From NCBI RefSeq assembly GCF_032773895.1, contig NZ_CP120416.1, positions 4,927,001 through 4,991,000 of the forward strand: a stretch of 64,000 bases of DNA, in the 5' to 3' direction. Of this stretch, positions 18,526 through 27,248 are shown piece after piece; the stretch's first letter is position 1; each line of letters starts with the position of its first letter. The translations under genes were made by a program, and so were the position numbers. The notes beneath the pieces were generated by a model. That model made no database searches, was not told the origin of the DNA, and worked only from the letters and a program-made list of their open reading frames with translations. This DNA is from Teredinibacter sp. KSP-S5-2. Its GTDB lineage: Bacteria; Pseudomonadota; Gammaproteobacteria; Pseudomonadales; Cellvibrionaceae.

Positions 18526-18547
18526 AGCGGGCAGAACGCTGCCCGCT
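18526..18547. terminator. Stem-loop between convergent genes
   Basis: AGCGGGCAG and CTGCCCGCT form a perfect 9-bp stem with a 4-base loop, between the DUF4403 gene and the convergent cytochrome c peroxidase gene. The minus-strand side is followed by TTTAT, so it serves the peroxidase gene best and perhaps both. Confidence 0.7.
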
Positions 18548-18557
18548 GTCGCTTGCA

Positions 18558-19550
18558 TTAATTCGCTTGGGAGCGAGGGGTTTTATTTGTTGATGGTGGT
18601 AGTAGTGGCAATGATATTTGCGGACGTTCACCATTTAACGTATTTAAAAACGCAACGATATCACGCGTTTCTGTGTCCGTTAGGTCTTTTCCAAGTTGTA
18701 TTTCCGCCATCACTTTAACCGCATCTTCCAGTTTCCAATATTGTCCGTCGTGAAAATAAGGGGCGTTTAGCGATACGTTGCGTAGCGTGGGCACTTTGAA
18801 CATTAAATCGTCTGCAGGTTTTCCTGTCAGTTCTATACGACCACGTTTTTCATTTTCAGTCTGGTATGGTTTGATCAACCCCATTTTTTGAAAGCTGTTT
18901 CCCCCAACCGCTTGGCCATTGTGGCAAGCAACGCAACCTACATTTTTAAACAGTTCATAACCACTTTTTTCCTGTTGTGTTATAGCGGTTTCCTCGCCAT
19001 TTAGGTATTGGTCAAAACGGCTGTTGGGTGTCAGTAGTGTTTCCTCGAAGGTGGCAATTGCATCCGTAATCGTGTCGATGGAAATGGGTTGTTTACCATA
19101 CACTTTCGCAAAACGTTTTTGGTATTCTGGAATACTGGCGATTGTTTCTGTGGCGAGCTTGTGGGTTGCGCCCATTTCTATATCGTTGGCGATGGGGCCC
19201 GCGGCTTGCTCTTTCAAGTCTTTGGCTCGGCCATCCCAAAATTGCGCAATATTCAGCGAAGAGTTAAAGACTGTTGGTGCTTTAATTGGCCCAATTGTCC
19301 ATTTATGGCCGATAGATGCGGGGCGATTGTCTCCTCCTCCCATAGAGAGGTTGTGACATGTGTTGCAGGAAATAATTTGTGATTTTGATAACCGCGGTTC
19401 AAAAAAAAGCATTTTCCCCAGTTCGACTTTTTCCTGATCACTGATTTTGGGGTTGGGAATAGGTTGTATTGGTTCATTCGTTTTTGCGACAGCGTAAACC
19501 TGTTGCGCAAACGAAAGGGATATGACTATTAGCCAAATAAAGTAACGCAT
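18558..19550 (-). CDS. Di-haem cytochrome c peroxidase (MauG/CcpA type)
   Basis: Periplasmic peroxidase of 330 residues. A signal peptide (ending near QQVYA) precedes two c-type haem sites, CNTCH and CVACH, and conserved blocks KAPTVFNSS, FWDGRA and KVPTLRNVSLNAPYFHDGQ. These fit the bacterial di-haem peroxidase family that reduces H2O2 with electrons from small cytochromes. The ATG at 19550 is chosen over an upstream TTG at 19562 because GGAG (19560-19557) sits at the right distance. The C-terminal tail is proline/serine rich. Confidence 0.92.
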   Translation of the reverse strand: MRYFIWLIVISLSFAQQVYAVAKTNEPIQPIPNPKISDQEKVELGKMLFFEPRLSKSQIISCNTCHNLSMGGGDNRPASIGHKWTIGPIKAPTVFNSSLNIAQFWDGRAKDLKEQAAGPIANDIEMGATHKLATETIASIPEYQKRFAKVYGKQPISIDTITDAIATFEETLLTPNSRFDQYLNGEETAITQQEKSGYELFKNVGCVACHNGQAVGGNSFQKMGLIKPYQTENEKRGRIELTGKPADDLMFKVPTLRNVSLNAPYFHDGQYWKLEDAVKVMAEIQLGKDLTDTETRDIVAFLNTLNGERPQISLPLLPPSTNKTPRSQAN

Positions 19551-20019
19551 ACTTTTCTCCAAAGTCTAATGTTGTTTTACCCGATATCGTCTGGGATGAT
19601 TGAAAAATTGTCAGTTAGTACGAGGCTTGGAGAGCGAAGTTAATCAGAGTTGAACGAATAATATCTAACAAATCTATAACAAATATGTCGCCAATCTATC
19701 AACTTTCTGTATAGTTTTTATTGGGTGTTTTTGTTTTATTATATTGTCGTCATAATTGACGTCTGTTGGATTTTAACATGCCTCTATTTGGAAAAATATT
19801 AACTGTGACGCTAAGCAAATTTATTTATTTGAAAAATCTAATATAAGGATTTTAAAGTTAAGCTATTGGGTGTGTAAATCTTTTGTTGAATTTTTTTTAA
19901 TTTTTTACATTTGCTTTGCAGTTGAGAAATATAAGCTACATGATAATCGCTATTATTACGTGGTGTGATTTGATGGCTATAATAATGGAGCGATTTTTAC
20001 GGATGGGGGTGAAAATAAA
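19551..20019. other. AT-rich intergenic region
   Basis: About 470 bases between divergent genes. It is strongly AT-rich with several T-runs and presumably contains both promoters. I see no open reading frame with coding character, no RNA gene and no clear operator. Confidence 0.5.
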
Positions 20020-20838
20020 ATGTTAGGTAAGTTGCTTGTTGGGGTGGTTCTGAGTGTTGTTTTTTTATCCCTAATTTTTTTTCTACTTCGTAGTCCTCAG
20101 CGAGAAGGTCCATGGTTGGTAATGCAGGAGCGATTGCCTAAAGTTACGGTTAACCAGAACACGGTGACGATTGAAAATATTCGGGATTTTCGTTATCAAA
20201 AAAATGGTGATGTTGAACGGGTTCAATACCTCACTAAGCAATATTCGCCAGACAGTTTACAGCGTGTATGGTATGGGCTGTCGCATTTTGGTGATCACGG
20301 CCTGGCGCATGCATTTTTGAGTTTTGAATTTTCTGAGGGAGAATACCTGGTTGCTTCTATTGAAGCGAGATTGAAACCAGGACAACAATATCACCCGATT
20401 AAAGGATTGTTTCGTGTATACAATCGAATGATGGTGCTGGGAACAGAGCATGATATCATTGGTTTGCGTACCCATTTCCGAAAAGAGCGAGTGTTACTTT
20501 ATCCGTTAAAGCTTTCGCCAGAGCAAGCGCATGATTTATGGTCCAACATTTTGATGGACACCCAATCTATTTTTGATACTCCGGATTTTTACAACACTGC
20601 TTTGGATAATTGTATTACCGGTATACTTCAGTATACGAGTCAGTGGGAAAGGTTTTTTAATCGCTTCGATTATCGAGTTTTACTTCCAGGTTACTCAGAC
20701 GAACTGGCCTATAAATATCAGTATATTGATGGGGATGGGAGCTTGCCCGAGCTGCGTTTGACAGCGCAAATACGAGATATTAAAACAATTCCGCTAGACG
20801 GAAGTTTTTCAGCTCGCGTGCGCGCAGGTTGGCAGTAA
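20020..20838 (+). CDS. Lnb N-terminal-type (DUF4105) membrane-anchored protein
   Basis: A 272-residue protein with an N-terminal membrane anchor (residues about 4-24) and a periplasmic domain of the DUF4105/Lnb_N type. The family signatures visible are HAFLSFEFSEGEYLVASIEAR, with a conserved His, and YNTALDNCITGI, with a conserved Cys. In Gram-positive Lnb this fold transfers an acyl chain within lipoproteins; in proteobacteria the role is not settled. The gene ends at a hairpin shared with the opposite-strand lipoprotein gene. Confidence 0.78.
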   Translation: MLGKLLVGVVLSVVFLSLIFFLLRSPQREGPWLVMQERLPKVTVNQNTVTIENIRDFRYQKNGDVERVQYLTKQYSPDSLQRVWYGLSHFGDHGLAHAFLSFEFSEGEYLVASIEARLKPGQQYHPIKGLFRVYNRMMVLGTEHDIIGLRTHFRKERVLLYPLKLSPEQAHDLWSNILMDTQSIFDTPDFYNTALDNCITGILQYTSQWERFFNRFDYRVLLPGYSDELAYKYQYIDGDGSLPELRLTAQIRDIKTIPLDGSFSARVRAGWQ

Positions 20839-20845
20839 ATGTTAC

Positions 20846-20878
20846 ATACAATCCGCTGTTATAGGCAGCGGATTGTAT
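20846..20878. terminator. 13-bp perfect stem-loop, bidirectional terminator candidate
   Basis: ATACAATCCGCTG pairs perfectly with CAGCGGATTGTAT around a 7-base loop. It lies where two genes converge; the stop codon of the minus-strand lipoprotein gene falls in the loop. Neither side has a long T-tract. Confidence 0.65.
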
Positions 20879-21293
20879 TCGGGATAAGCGAAAGCGTTTT
20901 TAAATCCAGGCCAAAGGCAATATTGCTATTGGAAACAAACTCTTTCGCGGGGGTGTGCTCAACCAAATTGAGGGAGCAGTCCCACATGTCCTTTACTTGG
21001 CCGTTCTTCGTTTCATATTTTGATAAATTACACTGACTGCTTACAGACAGTGAATTCGTCGACTGATAGGAAAGAGAGAAGGCCGTGGCTAAATGTTGTC
21101 CCAATGTTAAAGCCATGTCTGGTTGTGAAGCGGACGTTACCTGACATAGAGGTTCATCTTTCAGCGAGTAACTCATGTTAGCAAGTAAACTTGCGAACAC
21201 GGCTTCACCACTCGGTGGTGTGGGTGAGCTACCGCTATGGGATATGCAACTACATCCAGTTAACAACAGTGCGACTAATGCAAGCTGTTTCAT
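20859..21293 (-). CDS. Small lipoprotein, candidate immunity protein
   Basis: A 144-residue predicted lipoprotein: the signal peptide MKQLALVALLLTGC has the lipobox LTGC (Cys14), so the product should be anchored in the periplasm. The mature part has several Cys residues and no family I recognise. Its ATG overlaps the stop of the upstream NlpC/P60-like gene (ATGA, 21293-21290). That coupling of a peptidoglycan-enzyme-like protein lacking a signal peptide to a periplasmic lipoprotein is typical of amidase effector and immunity pairs. The role is inferred from this arrangement only. Confidence 0.65.
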   Translation of the reverse strand: MKQLALVALLLTGCSCISHSGSSPTPPSGEAVFASLLANMSYSLKDEPLCQVTSASQPDMALTLGQHLATAFSLSYQSTNSLSVSSQCNLSKYETKNGQVKDMWDCSLNLVEHTPAKEFVSNSNIAFGLDLKTLSLIPNTIRCL

Positions 21294-21796
21294 ATAAATT
21301 TCCCGTAGTAAAACTCCACCGTGGTGCCGGAGGTTTTGTATGCGCCCGTAAATTTACTTTTGAAAACTTCAAGTGTATCGGCAACCACTTTATTTTGTGA
21401 GTTGCTGTAATTGTACACCTTACCACCTGTTAAGATTCCAATATGTTTTCGTGGATGGTTGCCCATGACCAATGTGTCACCGCTTTTGCTCACGTTGGAA
21501 GCCAGAGTAACAAATATGAGGCACTCTGTTAGGGCGGCAGATTTATCTTTCAATAGACCTTTGGTCAAACATTTTTTAAACAGGTCGTCAACACGTATGG
21601 TTGCGCCTTTATCTTTCTTTTGTTTATCCGCCCAGGTGAAGTTTTTACAGGTAGGCCCTGCGAATTCGTATCCCATCATGTGCGAAACAAAATGTGCACA
21701 GTGATTTTGCGAATTATTTTTGCCTAGAGTAAAAGGACAAATATCGCCAATAGATTTGTTTGCATAACTAGAGATGTTGGATGGGACGCTGGACAT
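21290..21796 (-). CDS. NlpC/P60-CHAP-like cysteine hydrolase, candidate secreted effector
   Basis: A 168-residue protein with the hallmarks of the NlpC/P60-CHAP fold: a nucleophile-like Cys33 in NHCAHFVSH at the start of a helix, and His118 in RKHIGILTGGKVYNYS, the usual His-x-Gly-Ile strand. These enzymes cut peptidoglycan peptides or act as amidases. There is no signal peptide, so export would need a dedicated route such as type VI secretion. Coupling to a periplasmic lipoprotein gene supports an effector-immunity reading. No secretion genes are in the window, and a self-directed cell-wall role cannot be excluded. Confidence 0.68.
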   Translation of the reverse strand: MSSVPSNISSYANKSIGDICPFTLGKNNSQNHCAHFVSHMMGYEFAGPTCKNFTWADKQKKDKGATIRVDDLFKKCLTKGLLKDKSAALTECLIFVTLASNVSKSGDTLVMGNHPRKHIGILTGGKVYNYSNSQNKVVADTLEVFKSKFTGAYKTSGTTVEFYYGKFI

Positions 21797-22211
21797 AAGA
21801 CTGTGACTCGAATCTAGTGTGAACTTACCTCAAAACTGCTCTAAGCCGTCTATATACCGCTATCGTGTTTAATGCGTCGGGTTTATCTACTGTAAACTTT
21901 GCTAAAACGCTTCGGCCTTATTTCAACAACTCATCACAAATTGTGAGAAGAGCGTTCATTATCACAAAATGCTATCTGCTGAAATGTGAACCTGCACCCA
22001 TTGTTGAAACGTTTGTTTAATTGAAAAAAGGCTGAATGGAATAAAATCGCATACTCGCTTCTTATTGTGATAGCTTCTGCGTTTTCTTCTAAATTGAATC
22101 TCCTCATTCTCTATAAAATGGTTTGAATCATTAAGGGTGGGCATCCTGCCCGAAGTTTTCCTTTTTAGCTTTTCATTCTCTAGCTTATTAGCGATTGAGT
22201 GTGTTTGTTTT
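21797..22211. other. Intergenic region, no gene seen
   Basis: About 415 bases between two minus-strand genes. It must include the promoter of the effector-like gene and the 3' end of the SOS-box gene. I see no RNA gene, strong terminator or coding frame. Confidence 0.45.
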
Positions 22212-22577
22212 TTAACTCATGAAGGTCGTGTGGTCTGATTTTTGACCCACTGTTCGATGTTCATGAATCGACAGGCCTAGTTTTTTTAACAAAGCTCTGC
22301 GACTGGCGTTTGGGCCTAATTCATTTAACGCGATGGCGACCTGGTTGTAGGCTGATATTTTGTCTTTTACGGCAACAGTCTGGTCAATATCGTAGCCGAG
22401 TGCTTTTAATACCCTGGCTTTGAAAGTGAAGCCGGCCCACTCGTTGCCACCAAGGTGTGATAGAGCTGCTTCGATCTTTAAATGGTTTGGTGTTGGGCCT
22501 TCAATACGGTACAAATCTTCTTCATTGACTAGCCCAAGGGGTCTATATATTGGTGTGTTTCTTATTTGGCTTAGCAT
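22212..22577 (-). CDS. Unknown protein, predicted LexA-controlled
   Basis: A 121-residue protein I do not recognise (MLSQIRNTPIYRPLGLVNEE...). It has no signal peptide or membrane segment. The C-terminal third looks helical (YNQVAIALNELGPNASRRAL). The frame is open to 22643, but ATG at 22577 is preferred: CAGGA precedes it, and the longer version would start inside a LexA box. The box at 22630-22649 lies about 53 bases upstream, a usual operator position, so the gene is probably induced by DNA damage. Confidence 0.7.
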   Translation of the reverse strand: MLSQIRNTPIYRPLGLVNEEDLYRIEGPTPNHLKIEAALSHLGGNEWAGFTFKARVLKALGYDIDQTVAVKDKISAYNQVAIALNELGPNASRRALLKKLGLSIHEHRTVGQKSDHTTFMS

Positions 22578-22629
22578 TGTGAAATCCTGTTCTGATCCTG
22601 TGAGGAATAAAAATAGATTAGCAGTAAAA

Positions 22630-22649
22630 TACTGTATATTCAAACAGTA
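22630..22649. promoter_or_regulatory. LexA (SOS) box
   Basis: TACTGTATATTCAAACAGTA is a near-perfect copy of the gammaproteobacterial LexA operator (CTGT-N8-ACAG inside TACTG...CAGTA). The only gene it can control from this place is the unknown minus-strand gene starting at 22577. Confidence 0.85.
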
Positions 22650-22713
22650 TTTTGGGTTGCGTTAATCAATTTTTCTATTCTGTGATGTTCCGTGTTTTGA
22701 TCTGTTTTGGGGC

Positions 22714-22740
22714 AAAAAAAAGCGCCCTGGGGATGGGCGC
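22714..22740 (-). terminator. Rho-independent terminator of the DUF6316 gene
   Basis: On the minus strand GCGCCC-ATCCCCA-GGGCGC is followed by TTTTTTTT. It lies 26 bases after the stop of the gene ending at 22766 and separates that gene from the SOS-box gene. Confidence 0.9.
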
Positions 22741-22765
22741 GAAGAGTGGAGAGGTCGCACAAAAT

Positions 22766-23032
22766 TCAGTGATATAAGGTTGTTGCCCACAGACCTTTTT
22801 TGGCCATTTCGCTGGCCCAAAACACATTGGGCTCCGGTGATTGCATGCACTTGATGTACACCTTCAAGCCCGATTCTGCCAGTTTTCTGGTTCCATAAGG
22901 GCCTATATCGTGGCCCTCTCGAGTGGAAAAGTACCAATCCCCGTCGACAACAAAAAAGCGATCAGTTCGAAACCAGGTTTGCTGTTGTTCGCCATTTCGA
23001 TGAGTAATTCTTGGAGCGCGTTGCATATTCAT
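22766..23032 (-). CDS. DUF6316-like small protein
   Basis: An 88-residue soluble protein with the block WFRTDRFFVVDGDWYFSTRE followed by GHDIGPYGTRKLAESGL. I associate this pattern (displayed sequence of a small two-strand plus helix module, IGPY/F) with DUF6316, found in marine gammaproteobacteria with no known function; that assignment is from memory. The gene stands alone with its own terminator. Confidence 0.7.
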   Translation of the reverse strand: MNMQRAPRITHRNGEQQQTWFRTDRFFVVDGDWYFSTREGHDIGPYGTRKLAESGLKVYIKCMQSPEPNVFWASEMAKKGLWATTLYH

Positions 23033-23203
23033 CCGCCTGTGTAAATTAGCTGCCTCTGATTAAATAGTAGGCAGGTTTTGGCGTGTAAAATAGATTATGT
23101 ATTTATTAAAACGGTGGCGCGAAAAAACACAAAAACATTAAAAAGGGGTTTTTAGTCATTCGAGTTAGGAAATTAGAAATGTCTAAAATTACGTGGAATA
23201 TGC

Positions 23204-23806
23204 CTAGATAAGTGCCTTTTTTACAAGCATTTGAAGTATTTTTAAACAATCTTCTTCGAACCAGCTATTTTTTTTAAGCCAAAGTGTGTTTCTTGGGGAG
23301 GGATGGGGCAGAGGAATAATTGGCTGTGCCGAGTTTTTATTTTTGTAGTTGTTAAACCAGTTTTGCACGCGTTGGCTGAGAGTGGATTTATCCTTGCCCA
23401 AATAGTAGTTTTGGGCGTATTGCCCTACGAGTAGTGTCAGCTGAATATTGGGTAAATATTGCAAGACCTGCTTATGCCATAACGGGGCACATTCTGGTCT
23501 GGGAGGTAGATCGCCGGATTTTCCTTTTCCTGGGTAACAAAACCCCATAGGCATTATGGCTAATTGAGTCGGGTCATAAAAATCCTGGTCGTTCAGTTGC
23601 AGCCATTGTCGCAAGCGTTTTCCGCTGGGGTCATCCCAAGGGATGCCTGAAGCGTGAACTTTTGTTCCAGGAGCCTGGCCAATTAACAGAATACGAGCCT
23701 CGGGGTTAGCTATAAGCACAGGCCGCGGAGCAAAAGGTAAATGCTCTGCGCAGTGTGTGCAGGATTTTATTTCCTGAATTAATTGGTTCAGTTTTCTTTC
23801 GGACAT
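23204..23806 (-). CDS. Uracil-DNA glycosylase superfamily protein
   Basis: A 200-residue protein of the COG1573-like uracil-DNA glycosylase group. Motif A is GQAPGTKVHASGIPWDDPSG and the C-terminal motif is LPHPSPRN. An early CTHC pair (CxxC) is present, but I do not see the full set of four cysteines of Fe-S family 4 enzymes, so it is more like the YgiT/family-5-like cluster-free group. Expected role: removal of uracil or other damaged bases from DNA. It is transcribed away from mpl. Confidence 0.85.
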   Translation of the reverse strand: MSERKLNQLIQEIKSCTHCAEHLPFAPRPVLIANPEARILLIGQAPGTKVHASGIPWDDPSGKRLRQWLQLNDQDFYDPTQLAIMPMGFCYPGKGKSGDLPPRPECAPLWHKQVLQYLPNIQLTLLVGQYAQNYYLGKDKSTLSQRVQNWFNNYKNKNSAQPIIPLPHPSPRNTLWLKKNSWFEEDCLKILQMLVKKALI

Positions 23807-23865
23807 GCTGCCTATTATCTATTAATATGCACCTTTCGGTACATAATCAGGGTTTTATCTAGTTC

Positions 23866-25242
23866 ATGCATATTCATATTCTCGGTGTATGTGGCACGTT
23901 TATGGGGTCGCTCGCTCAGTTGGCGAAGACCATGGGGCACAAGGTGACGGGCTCAGATCTCAATGTTTATCCCCCCATGAGTACACAGTTACGCAATGCC
24001 GGTATAGATCTGATCGAGGGTTTTGATCCTGCCCAGTTAGAACCAAAGCCGGACTTGGTTGTTGTAGGGAATGTAATCAGCCGGGGTAATCCAGTGATGG
24101 AAGCTGTGCTGAATAAAGGCATCACATATACATCTGGCCCACAGTGGTTGTGCGACTTTTTATTGAAAGACAAGTGGGTGATGGCAATAGCGGGAACTCA
24201 TGGTAAAACCACCACCACTTCCATGTTGGCCTGGATATTAGAATATGCGGGTATGAAACCGGGCTTTTTAATTGGTGGTGTGCCGGGTAATTTCACAACC
24301 TCTGCCCGTTTGGGTGAGACTGATTTTTTTGTCATCGAAGCCGACGAATACGATACGGCTTTTTTTGATAAGCGCTCCAAGTTTGTTCACTACCGGCCAA
24401 GAACGCTCGTGATTAATAACCTGGAATTTGATCACGCAGATATTTTTTCAAATCTCAAAGCCATTCAAACACAGTTCCATCATCTTATGCGGAGTATTCC
24501 GGGAGACGGTGTGGTGATTACACCAAGAGCTCATTCTGCAATACAAGAAGTGATTGATCTGGGGTGTTGGAGTGAGCGACAGACTATGACAACGGAAGGT
24601 GAGCAAGCGGATTGGATGTTAACTGACGTGGCCGACGATGGTAGTCGCTTCCAGGTGGTATTTCAGGGCGAGACGCAAGGCGAAGTGCATTGGGAGTTAT
24701 TAGGTAAACACAATGTGGCCAATGGTTTAAGTGCGATAGCAGCAGCGAGACATGTTGGAATATCTCCAGCAGTTGCCTGCACCGCCCTTTCTACATTTAA
24801 AGGTGTTAAACGACGCTTGGAGTTGGTAGGTAAAGTTGGAAATATTTCTGTCTACGATGACTTCGCACATCACCCGACGGCCATTAGCACAACGCTTCAA
24901 GGCCTGCGTTCAAATGTCGGCGACAAAAAAATATTGGCTATTATTGAGCCGCGTTCCAACACCATGAAAAAGGGAATTCATAAAGAGCAATTGCTGACGG
25001 CCATTGAAGATGCATCGCAAACTTTTTGGTTTCAACCTTCAGGGCTAAATTGGCAGTTAGCGGATTTTGTGGAAAGTGACGTGTCGTTCGTGTGTTCTTC
25101 GGTTGATGATATTCTGCAAAAAACACAAGCTTATTGTCGATTAGCCTCTGATGAGGATGTGCATATTGTGGTGATGAGCAACGGTGGTTTTGACGGTATA
25201 CATCAAAAACTGATTCAGCAATTAAGTACAGCCAACGGTTAA
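23866..25242 (+). CDS. mpl: UDP-N-acetylmuramate:tripeptide ligase Mpl
   Basis: Peptidoglycan-recycling ligase that joins the recovered tripeptide L-Ala-gamma-D-Glu-meso-Dap to UDP-MurNAc. The 458 residues follow the Mur ligase plan: an N-terminal Rossmann domain (HILGVCGTFMGSLAQLAK), ATP-binding AGTHGKTTTTSM, the central EADEYDTAFFDKRSKF block typical of Mpl, and a C-terminal domain with YDDFAHHPTAI. ubiX follows 4 bases after the stop, as often seen in gammaproteobacteria. Confidence 0.97.
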   Translation: MHIHILGVCGTFMGSLAQLAKTMGHKVTGSDLNVYPPMSTQLRNAGIDLIEGFDPAQLEPKPDLVVVGNVISRGNPVMEAVLNKGITYTSGPQWLCDFLLKDKWVMAIAGTHGKTTTTSMLAWILEYAGMKPGFLIGGVPGNFTTSARLGETDFFVIEADEYDTAFFDKRSKFVHYRPRTLVINNLEFDHADIFSNLKAIQTQFHHLMRSIPGDGVVITPRAHSAIQEVIDLGCWSERQTMTTEGEQADWMLTDVADDGSRFQVVFQGETQGEVHWELLGKHNVANGLSAIAAARHVGISPAVACTALSTFKGVKRRLELVGKVGNISVYDDFAHHPTAISTTLQGLRSNVGDKKILAIIEPRSNTMKKGIHKEQLLTAIEDASQTFWFQPSGLNWQLADFVESDVSFVCSSVDDILQKTQAYCRLASDEDVHIVVMSNGGFDGIHQKLIQQLSTANG

Positions 25243-25246
25243 TAAT

Positions 25247-25876
25247 ATGCAGGTAAACAACCAAGTTAAAACGGTTACTTTAGCAATAACCGGCGCTTCT
25301 GGGGCGCAATATGGTTTGCGTTTGTTACAGTGCCTGATCCAGGCTGATTGCAAAGTGTATTTGTTGATTTCTGATGCGGCAAGAATTGTTATTAATACGG
25401 AAACCGATTATACATTGCCGGAATCTTTCGAAGAGCAGTCGCAGTTCTTTCAGCAATTTACAGGGGCGAAAGATGCTCAGTTGACGCTCTTCGCAGAAAA
25501 AGATTGGTTTGCGCCAGTTGCTTCTGGTTCGAGTTCACCTTCTTCTATGGTGATATGTCCAGCCAGTGGTGGAACCATTTCGGCGATTGCAACCGGAGCA
25601 AGTAATAACCTGATTGAGCGTGCTGCCGATGTGGCATTAAAGGAGCGTCGACAGCTAATCGTTGTGCCGAGAGAAACACCCTATTCACAATTGCATCTGG
25701 AAAACATGCTTAAACTGGCTCAATTAGGGGCGATGATCATGCCCGCCAGCCCGGGCTTTTATCAGACACCGAAAACCATCGAGGATCTGGTTGATTTTGT
25801 GGTAGCGAGGATTCTGGATCAGCTAGAGGTGAAGCAGGATATTCTGCCCCGTTGGGGAGAGTGTGCAGGCAACTAG
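25247..25876 (+). CDS. ubiX: Flavin prenyltransferase UbiX
   Basis: Makes the prenylated FMN cofactor used by the UbiD decarboxylase of ubiquinone synthesis. The 209 residues include the FMN-binding ITGASGAQYGLRLL, the SGGTISAIATGASNNLIERAAD block with the conserved Ser, and RETPYSQLHLENML with catalytic Arg/Glu. It is probably co-transcribed with mpl. Its end overlaps the convergent FHA gene by 4 bases. Confidence 0.96.
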   Translation: MQVNNQVKTVTLAITGASGAQYGLRLLQCLIQADCKVYLLISDAARIVINTETDYTLPESFEEQSQFFQQFTGAKDAQLTLFAEKDWFAPVASGSSSPSSMVICPASGGTISAIATGASNNLIERAADVALKERRQLIVVPRETPYSQLHLENMLKLAQLGAMIMPASPGFYQTPKTIEDLVDFVVARILDQLEVKQDILPRWGECAGN

Positions 25877-26706
25877 CCTTTAAGCACAGTATAAGCCGCA
25901 AAGATAAGTGCAGCGATAATGGTGAAGGCAACTGTCCAGCCGATAATTCCATTCTGTTTTTTGTAGGTTGGCTCTTCTCTGTTGCCAGGGGAAGTGGGTT
26001 TTATTTTCCACTTTTTCTCTGACGCGGGTGTGTTTGGTTCCGCTTCGGGTGGCGCGATAGCGCGTTGAATACTGGTTGACGACTTCGGCAGTTCTATACC
26101 CGGTCCAAAAACGCGAAAACTGTATACATCAAGCCGAATGCGGTCACCTGGGAAAACGTTCAGTTCACTGATTTTCTTATCGTTTACAAAGGTGCCGTTA
26201 GAGGAGTTTAAGTCTCTTAGCGTAATGCTGTCGCTATTAATGACGACGGAGGCATGTTGTCGAGACAGGTGTGTACCAGGAAAAACAATATCGCATTGCT
26301 TTCCCCTGCCGAGAATAATCGGCTCATTCGTTTCTTTTTTGATCAATGGAAACTCTTGACCGGAAAGCCAGCTGGAGTCTGCAATTAACGACCAATAATC
26401 CGATTCCTGATCCAGGTCTTCGATTAAAGGATCAATAATCTCCAGTTCGGTGTTGCCAAAGCTTAAAACATCACCACAGACAATGGGTTTTTGATTAATT
26501 CTTTGTCCATTAACATAAGTGCCTGCGTCAGTGCTCAGGTCTTTGATTAAAAACGTATCATCCTGATGTAGAATTTTGGCATGATAGTCCGCAATGTTTT
26601 CGTCATCGAGTACCAGATGATTATCAGACGCTCGGCCAATCGTAAAGGTCTTCTCCATTATCCAGAAAGGGTCTTGACGTTTGTCCTTGAACTGAAGTTT
26701 TAGCAT
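25873..26706 (-). CDS. Membrane-anchored protein with two FHA domains
   Basis: A 277-residue protein with two forkhead-associated domains that bind phosphothreonine peptides. The first has FTIGRASDNHLVLDD and DAGTYVNGQRI; the second has IILGRGKQCDIVF, HLSRQHA and LNSSNGTFVNDKKI. A proline-rich linker leads to one C-terminal membrane helix (WTVAFTIIAALIFAAYTVL). The topology puts both FHA domains in the cytoplasm. No kinase or phosphatase lies next to it. The start was set at ATG 26706; the frame is open to 26751. Confidence 0.85.
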   Translation of the reverse strand: MLKLQFKDKRQDPFWIMEKTFTIGRASDNHLVLDDENIADYHAKILHQDDTFLIKDLSTDAGTYVNGQRINQKPIVCGDVLSFGNTELEIIDPLIEDLDQESDYWSLIADSSWLSGQEFPLIKKETNEPIILGRGKQCDIVFPGTHLSRQHASVVINSDSITLRDLNSSNGTFVNDKKISELNVFPGDRIRLDVYSFRVFGPGIELPKSSTSIQRAIAPPEAEPNTPASEKKWKIKPTSPGNREEPTYKKQNGIIGWTVAFTIIAALIFAAYTVLKG

Positions 26707-26905
26707 CTTGTCTATCAACTTGAATCGGAAGTGGGCAAGTATAACTCGCAAAATCTATTTGGGAAGGCACGAAGGGAGTCCTGAGAGGCTCGTTTCACGA
26801 AAATACTTTATTTATTAAACAAATAAGCTGGGCATCTCTTCCCGAATTCCTAATACCTCTAGTGTAGAATGAAATCCTGGCATTGAAAGTAATGAGATAA
26901 AGGTG

Positions 26906-27238
26906 ATGACAGAAAACACACAAAATAATGACGGTAGTCCGGCCTGTATTGTTATACATTACTGCTCGCTTTGTCAGTGGCAGCTTAGAGCCGCTTGGAT
27001 GGCTCAGGAAATTCTGCAGACTTTTGATCCTTCGGAAGTCATGCAAGTGGCTTTGAGGCCGGGTCAGGGCGGTGTATTTCAAATATGGCGTGAGTTGCCA
27101 GATCACGGTCGGGAAATATTGTGGGATCGAAAAATCGATACGGGTTTCCCTTCTGCCAAACAATTAAAACAACGTATCCGGGATGCGGTGAATCCCACCA
27201 AATCTTTGGGACACTTGGATAAACGTTCATCTGACTAG
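26906..27238 (+). CDS. SelT/SelW/SelH-family (Rdx) protein, Cys form
   Basis: A 110-residue thioredoxin-like protein of the Rdx family. The redox motif is CSLC in HYCSLCQWQLRAAW, with Cys where selenoprotein W has selenocysteine; no SECIS element is needed. The core includes GVFQIWRE and LWDRKIDTGFPSAKQLKQ, the usual strand and helix of this fold. Function in bacteria is not established. The next gene, an RND exporter, starts 10 bases after the stop, so they form one unit. Confidence 0.87.
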   Translation: MTENTQNNDGSPACIVIHYCSLCQWQLRAAWMAQEILQTFDPSEVMQVALRPGQGGVFQIWRELPDHGREILWDRKIDTGFPSAKQLKQRIRDAVNPTKSLGHLDKRSSD

Positions 27239-27248
27239 GGGTCATTGA

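Noticed and set aside
22577-22643. Longer start (MNIQYFTANL...) for the SOS-box gene
   Set aside because: It would begin within the LexA box and has no ribosome-binding site; ATG 22577 has one.
26752-26902. Longer N-terminus of the FHA protein (to 26751)
   Set aside because: It would use TTG and add residues outside the FHA fold; ATG 26706 was kept.
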